This document shows positions 63,516-64,000 of a DNA stretch of 64,000 nt, piece by piece. The position numbers and the translations under genes were made by a program. The DNA is from Sunxiuqinia dokdonensis (GTDB taxonomy: Bacteria > Bacteroidota > Bacteroidia > Bacteroidales > Prolixibacteraceae): NCBI RefSeq assembly GCF_001270965.1, contig NZ_LGIA01000161.1, positions 62,001 to 126,000 of the forward strand. The letters are read 5' to 3'. A model generated the notes under the pieces. That model did no database searches. It worked only from the letters and a program-made list of their open reading frames with translations, and was not told where the DNA came from. The stretch's first letter is position 1; the number at the start of each line of letters is the position of its first letter.

Positions 63516-64000
63516 AGTCGGGATTTATTGTCAAAAATTGCTGCGCTAAACGGTAAGCTTTCAGTTGGTTTCCAACATAGGTCTTCAGTTCATGATAGTC
63601 GCCCGTAGCATGCTTCAAAACGGAAGAAGCCATGCCATAAATGGCGGGCAACTGGCTTAATGAAACCAAATGGTAGCCATCGAGGTAGTTCTTAATTCCC
63701 CCTGAAATAATGAGCTGGCGACACTGCGGCTCTTCCACTTCCTGCAAAAGCAGGTTGACGCTTTTCACCATCTGATGGGCCGTTTGTCCCACGAAAGCAA
63801 AAGGCTCATACATCTCCTGAACAGCCGGATTTTCGCGCATCAGTTCGAGCTTGGAGAAATTGGTACCCCCGAATGCCGCAAATTCGATGGCAGCCAGCGG
63901 AAGTTTCAGCAAGCGCTTCAAACTTGCGGGCCCCATACCCTGCCCCACTTCTTTTACAATGATCGGAAGATGAATACGCGACATCAGGTGTTCGATCGTT
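63502..64000 (-). CDS. fni: Type 2 isopentenyl-diphosphate isomerase, 5'-truncated by window edge
   Basis: The last ~166 codons of an FMN-dependent type 2 IPP isomerase. 'LPIIVKEVGQGMGPASLKRLL' contains the conserved KEVG segment, 'AAFGGTNFSKLE' follows, and 'QLIISGGIKNYLDG' is the FMN-phosphate loop. The frame stays open through the window edge, so the ATG at 63984 is internal. It is the upstream-most visible gene of the mevalonate operon. Confidence 0.92.
   Translation of the reverse strand, partial: TIEHLMSRIHLPIIVKEVGQGMGPASLKRLLKLPLAAIEFAAFGGTNFSKLELMRENPAVQEMYEPFAFVGQTAHQMVKSVNLLLQEVEEPQCRQLIISGGIKNYLDGYHLVSLSQLPAIYGMASSVLKHATGDYHELKTYVGNQLKAYRLAQQFLTINPDYDSA

Overview
The window reads as chromosomal DNA of a Bacteroidota bacterium, most likely a Bacteroidales/Marinilabiliales-type (Prolixibacteraceae-like) organism. 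This is inferred from a type IX secretion (T9SS) type-B C-terminal domain, SprB and HYR surface repeats, a two-component-propeller sensor kinase, DUF1573 and DUF4369-TlpA proteins, a GH57/GT4/GDE glycogen cluster, weak Shine-Dalgarno sequences and TAnnTTTG-like promoter boxes. No ribosomal RNA or taxonomic marker was available to confirm the group.

Layout. 1-605 is the end of a LytTR response regulator. 1.0-10.6 kb is a three-gene surface cluster: a 2194-residue multi-repeat protein, a 313-residue secreted protein and a 666-residue protein with a T9SS type-B sorting domain. All three share a 'PF-x-G/T-S-x-H-x-Y' module, and the first two share a C-terminal tail (PNTSxIxTD). 10.6-17.2 kb is an accessory region, AT-rich in its centre. 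It holds an MntA-HepT toxin-antitoxin pair, a VapBC-like pair, a zinc-ribbon / two-TM / SDH_sah protease module, a coiled-coil protein, a 21-bp tandem array and a DUF1593 protein. Four related palindromic elements sit just 3' of the leftward units, and an 89-bp copy of the T9SS gene's 3' end flanks mntA-hepT.

17.4-29.3 kb (minus strand) is a glycogen/alpha-glucan block: branching enzyme, GSCFA protein, debranching enzyme, GT4 synthase, GH57 amylase, phosphorylase and a DUF2254 membrane protein. A divergent GH3 beta-glucosidase follows, then an 18-unit, exactly 21-bp-phased array, then katG. 34.8-39.8 kb carries lpdA, a TlpA-like lipoprotein, meaB and a DUF1573 protein. 40-42.1 kb is a histidine kinase/OmpR pair. 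42.4-49.5 kb has an AraC-type HTH-TPR regulator divergent from a five-gene set (ankyrin lipoprotein, acyltransferase, two serine hydrolases, DUF4386), with a direct-repeat operator candidate between them. 49.7-50.2 kb is a tRNA cluster (Gly-GCC, Leu-UAA, Gly-GCC) interleaved with two decayed tRNA-like sequences. 50.3-59.1 kb carries mutS, a DUF4105 protein, ricT and a large propeller sensor kinase. 59.3-64.0 kb is a mevalonate-pathway operon (fni, HMG-CoA reductase, two GHMP kinases, mvaD) cut by the window edge.

The most unusual structure lies in the accessory region (palindromes with compensating stems next to each module, and a duplicated gene tail around a toxin-antitoxin pair), in the shared-tail surface cluster, and in the two strictly 21-bp-periodic intergenic arrays.
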